Shown here piece by piece: positions 18,787-29,500 of a DNA stretch of 64,000 nucleotides. Position 1 is the first letter of the stretch. Every line of letters starts with the position of its first letter. The DNA is taken from positions 62,001-126,000 of the forward strand of contig JALQPE010000578.1 in NCBI GenBank assembly GCA_030407315.1, written 5' to 3'. The position numbers and the translations under genes were made by a program. Under the pieces are notes generated by a model. That model had not been told where the DNA came from, ran no database searches, and saw only the letters and a program-made list of their open reading frames with translations. This DNA comes from Asparagopsis taxiformis (lineage: Eukaryota; Rhodophyta; Florideophyceae; Bonnemaisoniales; Bonnemaisoniaceae).

Positions 18787-21700
18787 CTATCTATTTCCTC
18801 CAGCAATCGTGTCGCGATTCGGCCTCGTCTGCATGCATTCATCAGACAATCCCATTGTCAGGCCGCTTAGCAATGGTAGCTTAGGACGTGAAGTTCCTGC
18901 GCTCGAGTTAGAGTGGTGAGGCACCGGTTTTGAGTTTGCGCCAGAATCGATTGCTGTTCGCTCCATATCTTCCAATACAACATTCAACCTTCCCTTTGGT
19001 TCGTCATGCATTGGTGTGTTGGTTCTTGCTGCACTTGGCTGCGTTATTAGTGAAGCTTTACCCACCATATCCCTTTCAATATCCTTTGACCATCCTTCTT
19101 CCGTTTCACTATGATCCTCAACTGCCGTCTGGAACCCACCACTTGAATGTTCCGATTCTTTCGATCCTTTCCCTCTTTCATTCGTTGCATTGCCGAGGGG
19201 TACAGTCTCGACGTCAGCCATCACAGGTCCAGGCCCAGAATCAGCCTGTGCGTCCTCATCAGCTGCAGAAACTTGAGAAACATGGCTTACTACAGCTGGC
19301 TGACTTTGTTTTGACCACCCTTCCTCGTTTTCGTCATGTTCTTCTTTTGCAGAGTTGAAGTCCGAACTGGTGCGCTCTTTTGAATTCTTTCGCATTGGTG
19401 AAGCATCGGGAACACTTGGCTGTGCAGGGGTGACAACTGGAACTTCCTGCTGTCTGACAAGTTCTGAAGTCGAAGTCGCACTTGACCTGGATTGAAGGCC
19501 TCTTCTTCGGAACAGTCCCCTTCTGCGATGTGTATCACGTGTAGACTGTGAAAACGAATTCGAACCTTGCATTTGACTTCCCTCTCCATCTGTTGCACTG
19601 CGCTCCCGGTCTAAATGCATTACGATATCTACTCCTTTCTTGAGCCCATCCCCAGTTTTCTTCACACCCTTCTCGAAACCATCAACTGTCTTCTTCACTC
19701 CTTTCTCAAGGCCTTCTGTAGTCTTCTTGACGCCATCTCCCATTTTCTTCGCACCGGTTTCGACACCGTGAACAGTCTTTGTCACACCTGTTCCAATACC
19801 TCCCGCAACCTTCTTCGAGCCTTCTGCAATACCTGTCGCAACCTTTTTTGTTCCATCACCAATGTCTCCAGCAATTTTCTTTGTTCCTTCACCTATCCCA
19901 TCTCCTACCTTTTTCACACCAGAAGCTGTTTTCTTAACACCTTCGCCAATTCCGTCTGCAGTCTTTTTGACACCTTCGCCAATTCCATCTGCAGTCTTTT
20001 TCACCCCTTCTTCAATTGCATCTGCAGTCTTTTTCACCCCTCCTTCAATTGCATCGGCAGTTTTCTTAACACCCTCTCCTATTCCAGTAGCGGTTTTCTT
20101 CACACCTTCACCAATTCCATTGGCAGTTTTCTTCATACCGTCTTCGATGGCATCGGCTGTCTTTTTCACTCCTTCACCCATTATGTCGACCATTTGCGGA
20201 ATGGTGGCCTTGAATTTGTGGGCCATAGCAACAGCAATGGCGGCCTTGCGAGCTTTAAACAGTTTTCGACGGTCGGAATGAAGATTTGATCGATCTCTAC
20301 GAATTTCATTCCCACTTGGGGAGCCGACCCAGTTGTGTTGCAGCGCACCTAGCGAAGTCAACCGTTTCTTCGGCTCCTTATTGAGCAGACCCTTGACAAG
20401 ACGCATGGCATCTGCTGATATACCCTTCCATAATACCGCTGGAAATAGCGGGTCTCCGTTGACGACATTGTAAAAGTATTCTTTGGTATTCCTACCGGGA
20501 AACGGAAGGCGACCAGTGAGAATAGTATATAATATAACTCCACACGCCCAGGAATCTACAGCTGGACCGTGGCCTTTGTTGGAAATAATTTCCGGAGCCA
20601 TAAAGTAGGCTGTACCGACTTGGGTGCGTAGAGTATTGTCATCATTTTTGGCAGGGTCCATAAAGTTTGAAAAGCCAAAGTCAGAAACTTTGACCTCTAA
20701 TGGCCAACTATTGTTGACACAAAGAATGTTTTCTGGTTTCAAATCTCTGTGTACGATAGAGTGACAGTGGAGATACTCCACAGCAAGAAAGATTGAACGC
20801 ATTATTTGACTTCCCTGTGCCTCGGTTAAACTTTCATGTTGGGCGACAAAGTCGAAGAGGTCACCGCCGGGCATGTACTCCATAACGATGTATATAGTGC
20901 GTTTGAGGTCAAAAATCTGAAAGGTCTTGACAATGTTGGGATGTGATATTGATTTCATGACTTGAATTTCGCATTCTAAATGTTCTCTCGACTTGATGTT
21001 ACTACTGCGCTGGACAACCTTAACAGCTCGTCGATCCTTTGTTCTTACTTCAGTAGCTTCGAAAACGTCACCATACGAGCCGCATCCAAGCTTTTTGCCG
21101 AAAGAATACCAGTCGGTGATATCGCTCTCCACAGTAGATGCCACGGCATGACGCCATTTCTCTGCCTCTTCCACGCTTGGAATGTGGAGTCGGAGCGGTT
21201 TTTCGCGATTGGGGATGTGTGCCACGAGGTCGCGTCGTTGCACATTGACGTGCACACCATCGGAGCGAACATTACAAACATATTTTGGGGGGCCTGATTT
21301 GTTCTTCAGAAAGGACAGTGTCGTTCCCTCGAGCACCACGTACATATTTATCTTACCGCCGACTTTGCTTCGCTTGAACATCCAGCCGTCGGTGTCCACC
21401 TGGGCGATGTAATGCACGGTGTGAAGATCGGGCTTGGTGCGGAGCGCGTTGGCGGCCATGGAAGCGAGGTTGATTCGGGTTGGATTCGGAGCGGCATCGG
21501 AGGTGCGCGCCTGCGGCGGCAGCGGCGGCTTGGGCGCGGGACGCGTGGGCGGTCGCGTGTCGGGCATGGCGCGCGGTGACTGGGTGGAGTGGCGCGGCGT
21601 CGAGGCGTTGGAGGTCGGCACGGAGGATGGGGTGGATGTCGAGGGGGGATTGAAGAGATGGACGGGGAGGGAACGTTGAAAGAGACGGGCAATGTTTGTA

Positions 21701-21798
21701 TGGGCCGACTTGCGCGCCGAGTCTGGAGCATGCAGGGATTGGGTATCGGGGACGCGAGAAATTATATCAGTGTCTGGAACCATAACGGGTGTTATCAA
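18787..21798 (-). CDS. PH-domain Ser/Thr protein kinase with long 11-residue repeat region
   Basis: 1003 residues. The N-terminus is Pro/Ser/Thr-rich and disordered (1-125). A PH domain (about 135-222) begins DGWMFKRSKVGGKINMYVVL and ends with the conserved Trp (EKWRHAV). The kinase domain (about 232-490) is complete: G-loop LGCGSYGDVF, VAIK-type Lys in RRAVKVV, HRDLKPEN (about 347), SDFG and MAPE, most like the CAMK/SNF1 group. Residues about 538-725 are 15-16 amphipathic 11-mers (consensus EGVKKTADGIG), predicted to form a membrane-binding 11/3 helix as in synucleins, apolipoproteins and LEA proteins. The tail (725-1003) is acidic and disordered. PH plus 11-mers suggests lipid-surface recruitment, which is inference. 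Confidence 0.85.
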   Translation of the reverse strand: MITPVMVPDTDIISRVPDTQSLHAPDSARKSAHTNIARLFQRSLPVHLFNPPSTSTPSSVPTSNASTPRHSTQSPRAMPDTRPPTRPAPKPPLPPQARTSDAAPNPTRINLASMAANALRTKPDLHTVHYIAQVDTDGWMFKRSKVGGKINMYVVLEGTTLSFLKNKSGPPKYVCNVRSDGVHVNVQRRDLVAHIPNREKPLRLHIPSVEEAEKWRHAVASTVESDITDWYSFGKKLGCGSYGDVFEATEVRTKDRRAVKVVQRSSNIKSREHLECEIQVMKSISHPNIVKTFQIFDLKRTIYIVMEYMPGGDLFDFVAQHESLTEAQGSQIMRSIFLAVEYLHCHSIVHRDLKPENILCVNNSWPLEVKVSDFGFSNFMDPAKNDDNTLRTQVGTAYFMAPEIISNKGHGPAVDSWACGVILYTILTGRLPFPGRNTKEYFYNVVNGDPLFPAVLWKGISADAMRLVKGLLNKEPKKRLTSLGALQHNWVGSPSGNEIRRDRSNLHSDRRKLFKARKAAIAVAMAHKFKATIPQMVDIMGEGVKKTADAIEDGMKKTANGIGEGVKKTATGIGEGVKKTADAIEGGVKKTADAIEEGVKKTADGIGEGVKKTADGIGEGVKKTASGVKKVGDGIGEGTKKIAGDIGDGTKKVATGIAEGSKKVAGGIGTGVTKTVHGVETGAKKMGDGVKKTTEGLEKGVKKTVDGFEKGVKKTGDGLKKGVDIVMHLDRERSATDGEGSQMQGSNSFSQSTRDTHRRRGLFRRRGLQSRSSATSTSELVRQQEVPVVTPAQPSVPDASPMRKNSKERTSSDFNSAKEEHDENEEGWSKQSQPAVVSHVSQVSAADEDAQADSGPGPVMADVETVPLGNATNERGKGSKESEHSSGGFQTAVEDHSETEEGWSKDIERDMVGKASLITQPSAARTNTPMHDEPKGRLNVVLEDMERTAIDSGANSKPVPHHSNSSAGTSRPKLPLLSGLTMGLSDECMQTRPNRDTIAGGNR
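19622..20185 (-). repeat. 33-base coding tandem repeat (11-residue units)
   Basis: In-frame degenerate tandem repeat inside the kinase gene, about 16 units of 33 bases with a few 7- or 15-residue deviants. The central units (about 19930-20130) are the most alike, suggesting recent expansion. Units centre on GVKKTADGIGE with Lys-Lys and Gly spaced every 11 residues. Confidence 0.85.
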
Positions 21799-22314
21799 GT
21801 GAGTACTGCAAGCGGAGACGGCTGGGGAGCGGACGAGGTCGGCGTGTCAAGCGTTGAGGTTGCCGAACGACGCGGGTGGGTCACGTTGAAGCGGGTGTCA
21901 CTATTACACTGCATGGGTCTGACTGTGCGAGAGGTGAGAATCTGGACGCGGTACTGTAGCCAGAAATGGTGATGCAGTGCTTTGCTGAAATAATCGGAAT
22001 AATTCATGGAAACTGCCGATGATTTTTTTTGGGCCTGTACTATGACTCGACAACTTTATCTCAATCCTCCGCTCCGTCCAGCCCAGCACCCTTCAGCTCG
22101 TCCGCTTCGCGCCACCTCTTTGCACATGTATGTCGCGTTCTAAAATTGGACTAGCGACATATAACACTACGCTGACCAGACGTCCGTCTTGTCGTTACTA
22201 TCATCTTGCCTCAATCCAATATTGTTTCTCATCTCACCAATTTGCCAGCAGTTCATTTTCAGGCGGCACCAACGCTCTACCATTCAACTCCCTTTACGCC
22301 TTACCTAATTAATT
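21799..22314. other. Intergenic region upstream of the kinase gene
   Basis: 516 bases with no supported gene. It should contain the kinase promoter and the 3' region of the mS26-like gene. Confidence 0.4.
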
Positions 22315-22933
22315 CTACGATCTCATACGACGACCATCTGCTTCCACCAAATTCAAATGCGCCATTGCTGGCTCGATGAAAAACGCATCGACTACTCGCT
22401 CAATCTCTTCGTCAACATCGTCTTTAGTGATCCACGTATGCGCATGAGCTGCCAGCATATCCAACTTTTGCTTCCTCGCCGCTTCGAGCGCCTTTTGTTT
22501 CTCCAGCCAGTCCTTTCTTCTATATTCCACTCGCACCGCTTTGTTCATCTTGACCTCTTCCAAAATCCTCAACCTGTTCTCCTGCTTTGCCAAACTCCGC
22601 GCTCTAGCCCGTTCAAATTTCACTGTCAGACATGGTATGCTTCAACATATGTCATAAAGTCACAATTACCTACCGTTTCTGTTCCGCCCGTTGCCGTTTC
22701 TGCCCGACAACATCCGCCTTTTCGCGCTCCTTTATCTCGCTCGCTCTGCGCGCAAGCTGTTCCTGTTCCTTGATGAACGAAACTCGACTCTGATGCATCA
22801 GCTCCCTTTGCACTCTCCTTCTCTGAACAAACTCCGTATCACCCGATCTCAGCTTGCCCGCGCTGGTTGCCAAGCCGCGCAAATGGCTATTCGCTAGCAA
22901 TGTTCTTCCGCCATGCAACGACAATTTCATCAT
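22315..22933 (-). CDS. mS26-like mitochondrial ribosomal protein (two exons, tentative)
   Basis: Exon 1 is 22674-22933 (or from 22951) and exon 2 is 22315-22603. The proposed 70-base intron (22604-22673) has donor GTAGGT, branch-like GTCTGAC and acceptor GCTAG. This join keeps the frame, whereas the nearer CAG acceptor at 22624 would create a stop. The product is about 182 residues. It has an Arg/Leu/Ser-rich presequence (GGRTLLANSHLRGLATSAG), then a long Glu/Lys/Arg helix and a C-terminal TWITKDDVDEEIERVVDAFF. A highly charged helix ending in W-I/V-T-x-x-x-(I/L/V)-x-x-x-I-E is the layout of mitochondrial small-subunit protein mS26. The intron is well motivated; the family name is less sure. 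Confidence 0.45.
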
Positions 22934-23354
22934 TTTGCAAACGGTGATCAAATCAATCCGGTACTCGTGGTCCGATCGAGGAGCAAGCTGCGCGACTGGA
23001 CGACCCGATCTATCCCGTAGACATGCAAATCCATTTCCTCAGTCCTGATGCCGCGAGTCGGCGTCAAAAGAGAAATGATTTGCTGGTCGGCACGCCAGGG
23101 CTCTCTGGCAATCGCTGGTTGGCTATACCTACGCCGAATGCAAAATGCGCACAATTTCAACTGAAAAAGTAGATTTCATCCAGCCTTGTAATCCACACAC
23201 CCTCTTCCGCTGACACCGACTCGCGCACTGTCACAATCAAGTCGATCAAGTTGCGTTTATAAAGGAGGCAAGGGTTGAGTTAATCGTAAAGTTGGAAAAA
23301 GGAGAGTGCTCTATAATCGCCTACTGTCGAAAGGAAAACAATACAAAACCCGCA
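22934..23354. other. Intergenic region
   Basis: About 420 bases between two minus-strand genes. It holds the presumed promoter of the mS26-like gene and a small inverted repeat at about 23093-23108. No gene recognised. Confidence 0.4.
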
Positions 23355-24518
23355 TCAATCCCACGCGCCCCAAGCGTCCTTCTTCTCTTTTGGATCAACG
23401 TCATCAAAACCACCCCATCCATCCCAACTAGCAGCAACAGCTTGCTGACTCTGCACAGCCGGCTGTTGTTGCTGATATGACATTGACGATATACCATTCG
23501 ACGCATGCGTCTCCTGCCTCGATGATTGATCCCCACCGCTAGATCCATATGATTTCTTGTAATCCTCCGACGAAAATCCTCTAAACCCAGACGCAGAACT
23601 CCCACCAAGATTCTGACGTAGACTCTGTCTCAAATCTTCACGTCCATCATCATCATTCATCATCTTCGTCGCCTGCGAAGAAACATTTGTAAACCACGAT
23701 GACAGCATCCCACCCGCTTGTGCGGCGGCCTTACCCGCCTGGCCGACCATATCAGATTTCTGAACTTGCGATGCAATCTGCGACAAATTTCTCGTCACAT
23801 TCTGTCCCACATTATTCAAATCACTAGCCGAAGGCAAATTACCAAACGCGCCAAAACCACCAAACGAATTGGAGCCCGACGACGCCCGGCCATTCATACC
23901 ACCACCAGCACCGCCGCCGCCATTATACGACGCACTCGACATGCTCTGCATCTGCGCGCCGCGTCCATCCATCGCGCTTTGATACGACGCGCTCGACATG
24001 CTTTGCATTCTTCCAGCGCCATTGGACGCATAGCTCGTCGCGTTCATCGCGGCGCCATTGGAGGACGCATGCGTCGAAACGCCGCCAACGCCGGTTGCTC
24101 CGGCGGCGGTACGCGTCGCCATGCGCGGTTTCGGTCGGTTTGCCGGCGGCGGGGCTACGTATGGCTCGCCGGTCGCTTCTGCTTTCAGACGGGCGGCGTA
24201 AATGGCAGCCGCTTCCGATTGGTATTTGGAGACAATTTGGGCGCCGTACATGCCGTTTTGTTTGCAGTATTCTATGAATTTGGCATTGCCTCCTTTCTGC
24301 ATTCGCGCAACTTCCCAGTCTTTCCACTTGTCCATCCCCACGGAACGCACAAAGGATATGTGCACGCCCAGGCCGCGATGCTGCCCGGAACAATCGAGAC
24401 AGATAAAGGTGCCGAAGGATACGGTCGCCCATTGCGGATTCTTGGTGCCGCAGTCGGCGCATACCTTGTTCTCTGGGCGCATTTGCAGCTCGCGTAGGAT
24501 TTGTTTCGTTCGGTCCAT
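23355..24518 (-). CDS. ARF GTPase-activating protein (ArfGAP1 type)
   Basis: 387 residues from ATG 24518 ([11 protein letters not shown]), the usual ArfGAP1 start; the 46 codons upstream are low-complexity. The zinc finger is intact with Cys20, Cys23, Cys40 and Cys43 and the catalytic Arg48 in [10 protein letters not shown], followed by [11 protein letters not shown]. The rest is Gly/Ser/Ala/Met-rich with repeated MQSMSSASY units and a helix-forming stretch near the middle ([19 protein letters not shown]), similar to lipid-packing-sensor regions. The end [19 protein letters not shown] is like the aromatic/acidic coatomer-binding tails of ArfGAP1. It acts in COPI vesicle uncoating at the Golgi. 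Confidence 0.9.
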   Translation of the reverse strand: MDRTKQILRELQMRPENKVCADCGTKNPQWATVSFGTFICLDCSGQHRGLGVHISFVRSVGMDKWKDWEVARMQKGGNAKFIEYCKQNGMYGAQIVSKYQSEAAAIYAARLKAEATGEPYVAPPPANRPKPRMATRTAAGATGVGGVSTHASSNGAAMNATSYASNGAGRMQSMSSASYQSAMDGRGAQMQSMSSASYNGGGGAGGGMNGRASSGSNSFGGFGAFGNLPSASDLNNVGQNVTRNLSQIASQVQKSDMVGQAGKAAAQAGGMLSSWFTNVSSQATKMMNDDDGREDLRQSLRQNLGGSSASGFRGFSSEDYKKSYGSSGGDQSSRQETHASNGISSMSYQQQQPAVQSQQAVAASWDGWGGFDDVDPKEKKDAWGAWD

Positions 24519-25078
24519 TGTGACGGCGCGGCGGTCGTCTTGGGTGATGATGTTGCGATGTCGCTGATGCGATGGGTGTGCGTGTGTGTGGTTGGTGATG
24601 TAAGGTTGCGTTGGTGTGATAAGTAAGACAGACAGACTGTCCTGGCGTACAATCAAAATGTATTGGTATGGAAAACTGGCAGGTTGAAATTGGTGTAATG
24701 CTGGAAGCTGATGAAAAATTGGTTATTTGCTCCTCTTGTTAAGACCGTTGGCGCTGTAAGGGTTCATAAAGGGCTACTAACGCTTATTTTATGACATGTT
24801 ATCATTCCCAGTCCTTCATTAGAGGAGATCAACGAGACTGCAATTCAGAAACTGTCAGATCCGATTGAAACTTTCTCCGCAGCAAACCCTACCACCCGCC
24901 TCCGACACCTCCGCGGTCAAAAGTTGGACTTGCATACCCACGCGACTCCAACACACCCAAGGATGTACAGTATACGCTCTCGCAAACACACTCAATTATA
25001 CATTAAGCGACAACTTTATCTACTGTAACACGCTGCCAAATAAAGACGAAATGATCAACTACACCACACCCGCGCCAC
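24519..25078. other. Intergenic region upstream of the ArfGAP gene
   Basis: 560 bases including the 5' leader of the ArfGAP gene (with a CA-rich stretch at about 24575-24595 on the coding strand) and the 3' region of the AlkB gene. No gene recognised. Confidence 0.4.
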
Positions 25079-25891
25079 CTAGATATCAATCTGCTCCGCC
25101 AGCTTGATATCCAACTGATGCACGCGCCCCCTTAATCTCGACGCATCACGAGCGCGCTGCTCCGCAATACTCTTCTTACTCGGTTTATGACTACTCTTCT
25201 TCACCTGGACGCCCTCCTCAACAGCCAATTGATACACCTCTCTAAGCGTGAAACTAACTCGATTCGCCTCTGTCTGTCCGCTGAGAATACCATGTCTCCA
25301 CTCGCGATGACTCTCACCCGTCATGACATACACGCATCTCCTCGGGAGATGGACAATCTTCTTGCGGCCGTCCTTCGGTCTGACAAAGGTCATATCGCAT
25401 CCAGCGCCGAGACAAATGCCCACGATGTACGGCCCGATCTGTCCCATCTTGTTGTCGTTGTGCATGCGGATCTTGGCGTCGTCGCCGGGGCGGTACAGCG
25501 CGACGTGCAGCTGGTTGGGGCGGAAATCCCAGAGCAGCGGCACGGCGCGATGCAGAATGGGCATGACGAGACGCTGCATAAATTTTGGCAACGGCGTGCT
25601 GAGAACGCGCCCATCTGTGTAGCGGAAACGCCCCTCCGCGGTGTCGCGCTCCGTGTATAGATAGTAGGGTCCGTAGTTTTTCGTCACACGCGTCCGTCGA
25701 CGAGACCATGGCGCCGGGTCGTTATCGACCGCTGTTAGTAGTTTGTGCTCCTCTTCGGCGGTCACGGCGTCCTCGACCAGCACGAAGCCCGGCACGCTCG
25801 GCGCGGCGCGCGTCTTCGTCGGAGAGAATATTCCCATGAAACACGAGTCGGGCGACATGGTTGCTGGCGGCTGGCGACGACGTGCAGACAT
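25079..25891 (-). CDS. AlkB-family Fe(II)/2-oxoglutarate dioxygenase
   Basis: 270 residues. AlkB homologues oxidatively demethylate nucleic acids, tRNA or protein. The double-stranded beta-helix core shows the iron ligands His144 and Asp146 (MHNDN) and His200 (WRHGI), and the 2-oxoglutarate-binding Arg211 in RVSFTLR with the second Arg217. The substrate-lid region with FRPNQLHVALYRPGDD and the GDMTF-like strand CDMTFVRP are typical. The sequence SHREWRHGI and the RVSFTLR ending are closest to eukaryotic ALKBH proteins of the ALKBH8 dioxygenase type, but there is no RRM or methyltransferase domain, so the exact subfamily and substrate are open. The C-terminus is a Lys/Arg-rich helix. Confidence 0.85.
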   Translation of the reverse strand: MSARRRQPPATMSPDSCFMGIFSPTKTRAAPSVPGFVLVEDAVTAEEEHKLLTAVDNDPAPWSRRRTRVTKNYGPYYLYTERDTAEGRFRYTDGRVLSTPLPKFMQRLVMPILHRAVPLLWDFRPNQLHVALYRPGDDAKIRMHNDNKMGQIGPYIVGICLGAGCDMTFVRPKDGRKKIVHLPRRCVYVMTGESHREWRHGILSGQTEANRVSFTLREVYQLAVEEGVQVKKSSHKPSKKSIAEQRARDASRLRGRVHQLDIKLAEQIDI

Positions 25892-26581
25892 GGTGATGCG
25901 GGGGATTGATGGTGGATAGAAGATGGTTGTGGGCGTGTTGGTGTTGTTTTACACGCTGTGTTGCTCGCGTGTTGGCGTGCAGATTGTTGGTACGTGGGCC
26001 ATGTAACGAGTAGGATGACGGTGTTGTGGTGGTGATTGGTGTGATTTTGGTCAAGTAGGATACTGACAGTCGAGGTTTACAGCGGTGTGGGAGACGCGTA
26101 ATTCACGTGGATGCAACATACAGCCCGTTACGAGGCTCGAAAGCACAAAGTTTATTTCCATACGTCAACGGGTCATTTGAAAAGCGCAGCGCTGATTGGA
26201 TGCCATTGCGCAGAGCGCGTGTACCGCCTTGACGTATCATGATAATTAACGCCATTCACCCAGTAACCGCGGCTACGTCGTCATTATGTGCACACACTGC
26301 ATCTCGTCAATTTGCCCGCCACGTTGGATATCTCGTCCGACCATTGACGACATCCGAACGACGTTTGGCGCGCAGTTTGGTCGCTTTAGCCTGCGTGGAA
26401 CAATTGTTCACGCATGCGCGTCCCATCCCGCAACCTGCGCTTGCACGTCGTTGCAATTCCATGCTGTGCGCATTGTGGCACATGTTGCGCACACATTGGG
26501 TCGACGCCTGGCAGCATATGCATGTTGCTATCTAGTCTGTACACATTCATCATTAACAACAAAACCGCCCATGCACCCGTC
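25892..26581. other. Intergenic region
   Basis: 690 bases upstream of the AlkB gene and downstream of the long disordered-protein gene. Short open frames here have no coding character. No RNA gene was recognised. Confidence 0.4.
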
Positions 26582-29500
26582 TTAGAAGATGCCGAGAATA
26601 GGCGTACGACTACTACGATTGCTAGATTTAGACGTCTGTCGCGACGTGGGTCGTTTCTGTTCCGACGTATGCTCCGTACTTCTCGATGCATGCCCACTCT
26701 CCCCCTTGCGATGCGACTTGCGCTCTCGTGATCCCTGTCGCGTCGAAGCGCCGTATCCACGATACTCCATACTCGACTGGTCCCCGCGAGGTCGCCGAGA
26801 TTCAACACTGCTGCTCATACTCCCCGTTGCAAATTCCGCTTCGACGATAGGCGGTGGTCCAAACCCAGACGAGCTCTGCTCCCACAAGTCCTCGTACGGG
26901 TCCATCCGGCTGTCATCCAGCCACCCGTTGCCCTCCGATGAGTGCGGCTCAGCGTTGTACTCCATATTCGCTTCCCGATGATAATCACTCGCCCGGTACG
27001 GCTGCGGGATCACAGAATGTCCAGATGGTGGCAGACCGTTGCGCTTGACAACAAAGTTGCTCCCAGATACCCCTGATGATCCCGTGTGCACCCGTCCCGA
27101 GCGTGCAGCAACCGATGCCTTGTGTCTTTGTTGTTCCTCAGCTTCCCTCCTTCTTCGTTCCGCTGCAATGGTATCCGTCTCTTCATATCGGCTCGACATA
27201 CGCGCCCTATCGTGTTGTCTTGATTGTCCAGATGACCGCTCCGGCGTGCCGGAACCGACCCGTCGTGACGATACACGGCTCTTCTCGTCTCCCGATTGCC
27301 CAGATGTGCTGCCGTATTGGTTGCGCACATTTCGTTGCGAATTTTCAGTCTTGCGTTTCGACGATTCAGCGCTCCGGTACGGTTTTGGAGCAGACCCAGA
27401 TGATTCATGCGGCCCCCTTCTGGAACTCGGTTGCCCACTACCGCTTCGGTATGTTCGACCCTGCGTCTTCCTCGGGTCTTCAACGTACTGCGGTTTCCGA
27501 TGCGTGTGCTTGTGACTCGACGTCGGAATGTTGGGAATGTGTCGTCGTGGTTCATACATACGCGACGAGCCAGCATTAGCATACCTCGGGTCCGTCACAG
27601 TGGAGCTCTGTGAATATTGCGTGCTATCTCTTGTTTCTGACGAATCCTGTGGGTCCGGTAATTCATCAACAGCATGGGCACGAATGTACGTTTTCTGAGC
27701 GCTTGCATTGGGGTCTACAAACCTGCCAACTCCATGTGGCCTCGGGTCATAGCCACCACCATCGTTTTCGAGCCCACTATCAGTGTCGACACCCGGTCTT
27801 CCATATTTCAGACCAGAGTTGTCAGATGGCGGTGGGAGGCTCTGGAACCCGCGGTAAGTCCGCTTCGTGCATGAGCGTGACGAAGAAACAGACGGACTTC
27901 GACCGTACACAAGCTCGCACGTTCGTCGACACTCCTCCTCGTACACACAGCTGCAACTGCACTGACAATACACATCGATATCTGTCGCATGCGGGTCGCT
28001 CCAGTCGCTGTGGAAACGTCTAGGGCTTGCACTCCCATGTGAGGGTGACATGCGTGCCGTGTGACTGAAAAGAGCAGAGTTTTTGAATATCGGTCTCGGT
28101 GGACCTGGCGGGCCTGACGAATCGGAGATATCTGTCTCAAGTCGTTCATTCAGACGAGCGTTCTTCGCCGCTTCGCGGAAGGCATTGCGCGAAAGACCGA
28201 GCGAGCCGGCCAGAAATTGATAGTCATCTCCAATCTCACTGATAGTCTTGTGTGTGCTCACGCTTTCATCTGCAAGCGATGTGAGCCCGGATGACACTGT
28301 ATTCGCATCTGGATCTGACTCGTGATGTTTCATCAGATATGAAAGCGGCCCTCCCGCAGATCTGGCTCTATTTTTCTCACGCGCTCTCGCGACAGGGTCC
28401 AGAGTGAGAGCTGTGTGACGCTGACTTTCAATTGCTGATGCATACTCAGGGTAGCCGTTTCCAGAGTGAGACCACGGCTTTGAATCAGTTGCGTCCACAA
28501 ATGCGCCTGAAGATGATGAAGAGCTTGCGAATGGGAAGAGTTCTGACGGGCGGTGCGTATCCTGTTCTGCAATGATGGACGGAATGTGCGTCGGAGGTGA
28601 CTTAGGGTTACCGGATGCGTGTGAAGACACGTCCGAAGAAATACCAATTGCTGCAGGATCAAGTTCGTGCTTGAGTGGGAAACGACGCACGGACAGAACG
28701 GGTGTACTGTTCGCAGAGGAAGAGCGCCGACCCTGTGTTGAGTTTGACAAGTCGGATGAAATCCGCGACGCGATTTGATCCGAGTCACCGGAACGCATAC
28801 GAGCCTGCATGTGAGGAATTGCGCCATTTGACTCGCGCATTGATGGAACGACAGATTTTGCCTGCGGAGCAGTTGAATCATTCGTAGCACGTGGAGATGT
28901 TTCACGTGGCCTATCCTGTCGGCGCTCGCGGCTGAGAATATCATGTGATGGTGGCTCGCGAGGTGTACGTCTCGGAGGCGGATCGGGAATGTGGCGTGAT
29001 GGCTTTGCAGGTTTCTGTGAACGCAGAGACGGCTTCTGAAAAGAAATATGATTGGAGTGGCGTTCATCCGGTACTGCACGAGGACGATCCTTACGCTTCT
29101 TTTTTCCAGGAGCACGACCTAAAATAGTGCGTGTAACAAGACTGCTCCAAGAAGCGCTGCGCGGGACATTCCGGCCATCGGGTGCGCCGCGACGTATCTC
29201 GAAACTGGAGCCGCGCCGCATGCGCGGCTTTGAATGCGGTCTGAAATACTCCTTATCTGTATGTTGGACTCTGTCTCGCGGATGCGGATTCGGAGATTGA
29301 TGTGAATTTGCAGTGACACTTGCAGACATGACAGATGCAGCGGCACCATCCTCTGCGCAGAAAAGCCAGGTCCACAGGGAGCGTCTTTTGTGAGTTGTTA
29401 CTGGCAGCGATCGTTCTCGATCGTGCTTTGGACGCGAGCGCGGCGGATCTGCACGACGGGCTGTTTTGTGCGCCTCGGACGACAGACGAGGATACTGCGG

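Noticed and set aside
19615..20289. 224-codon plus-strand frame over the kinase repeats, and the CRISPR-like regularity of the 33-base units
   Set aside because: The repeats are in-frame coding units of the minus-strand kinase with no spacers, and the antisense frame only mirrors them.
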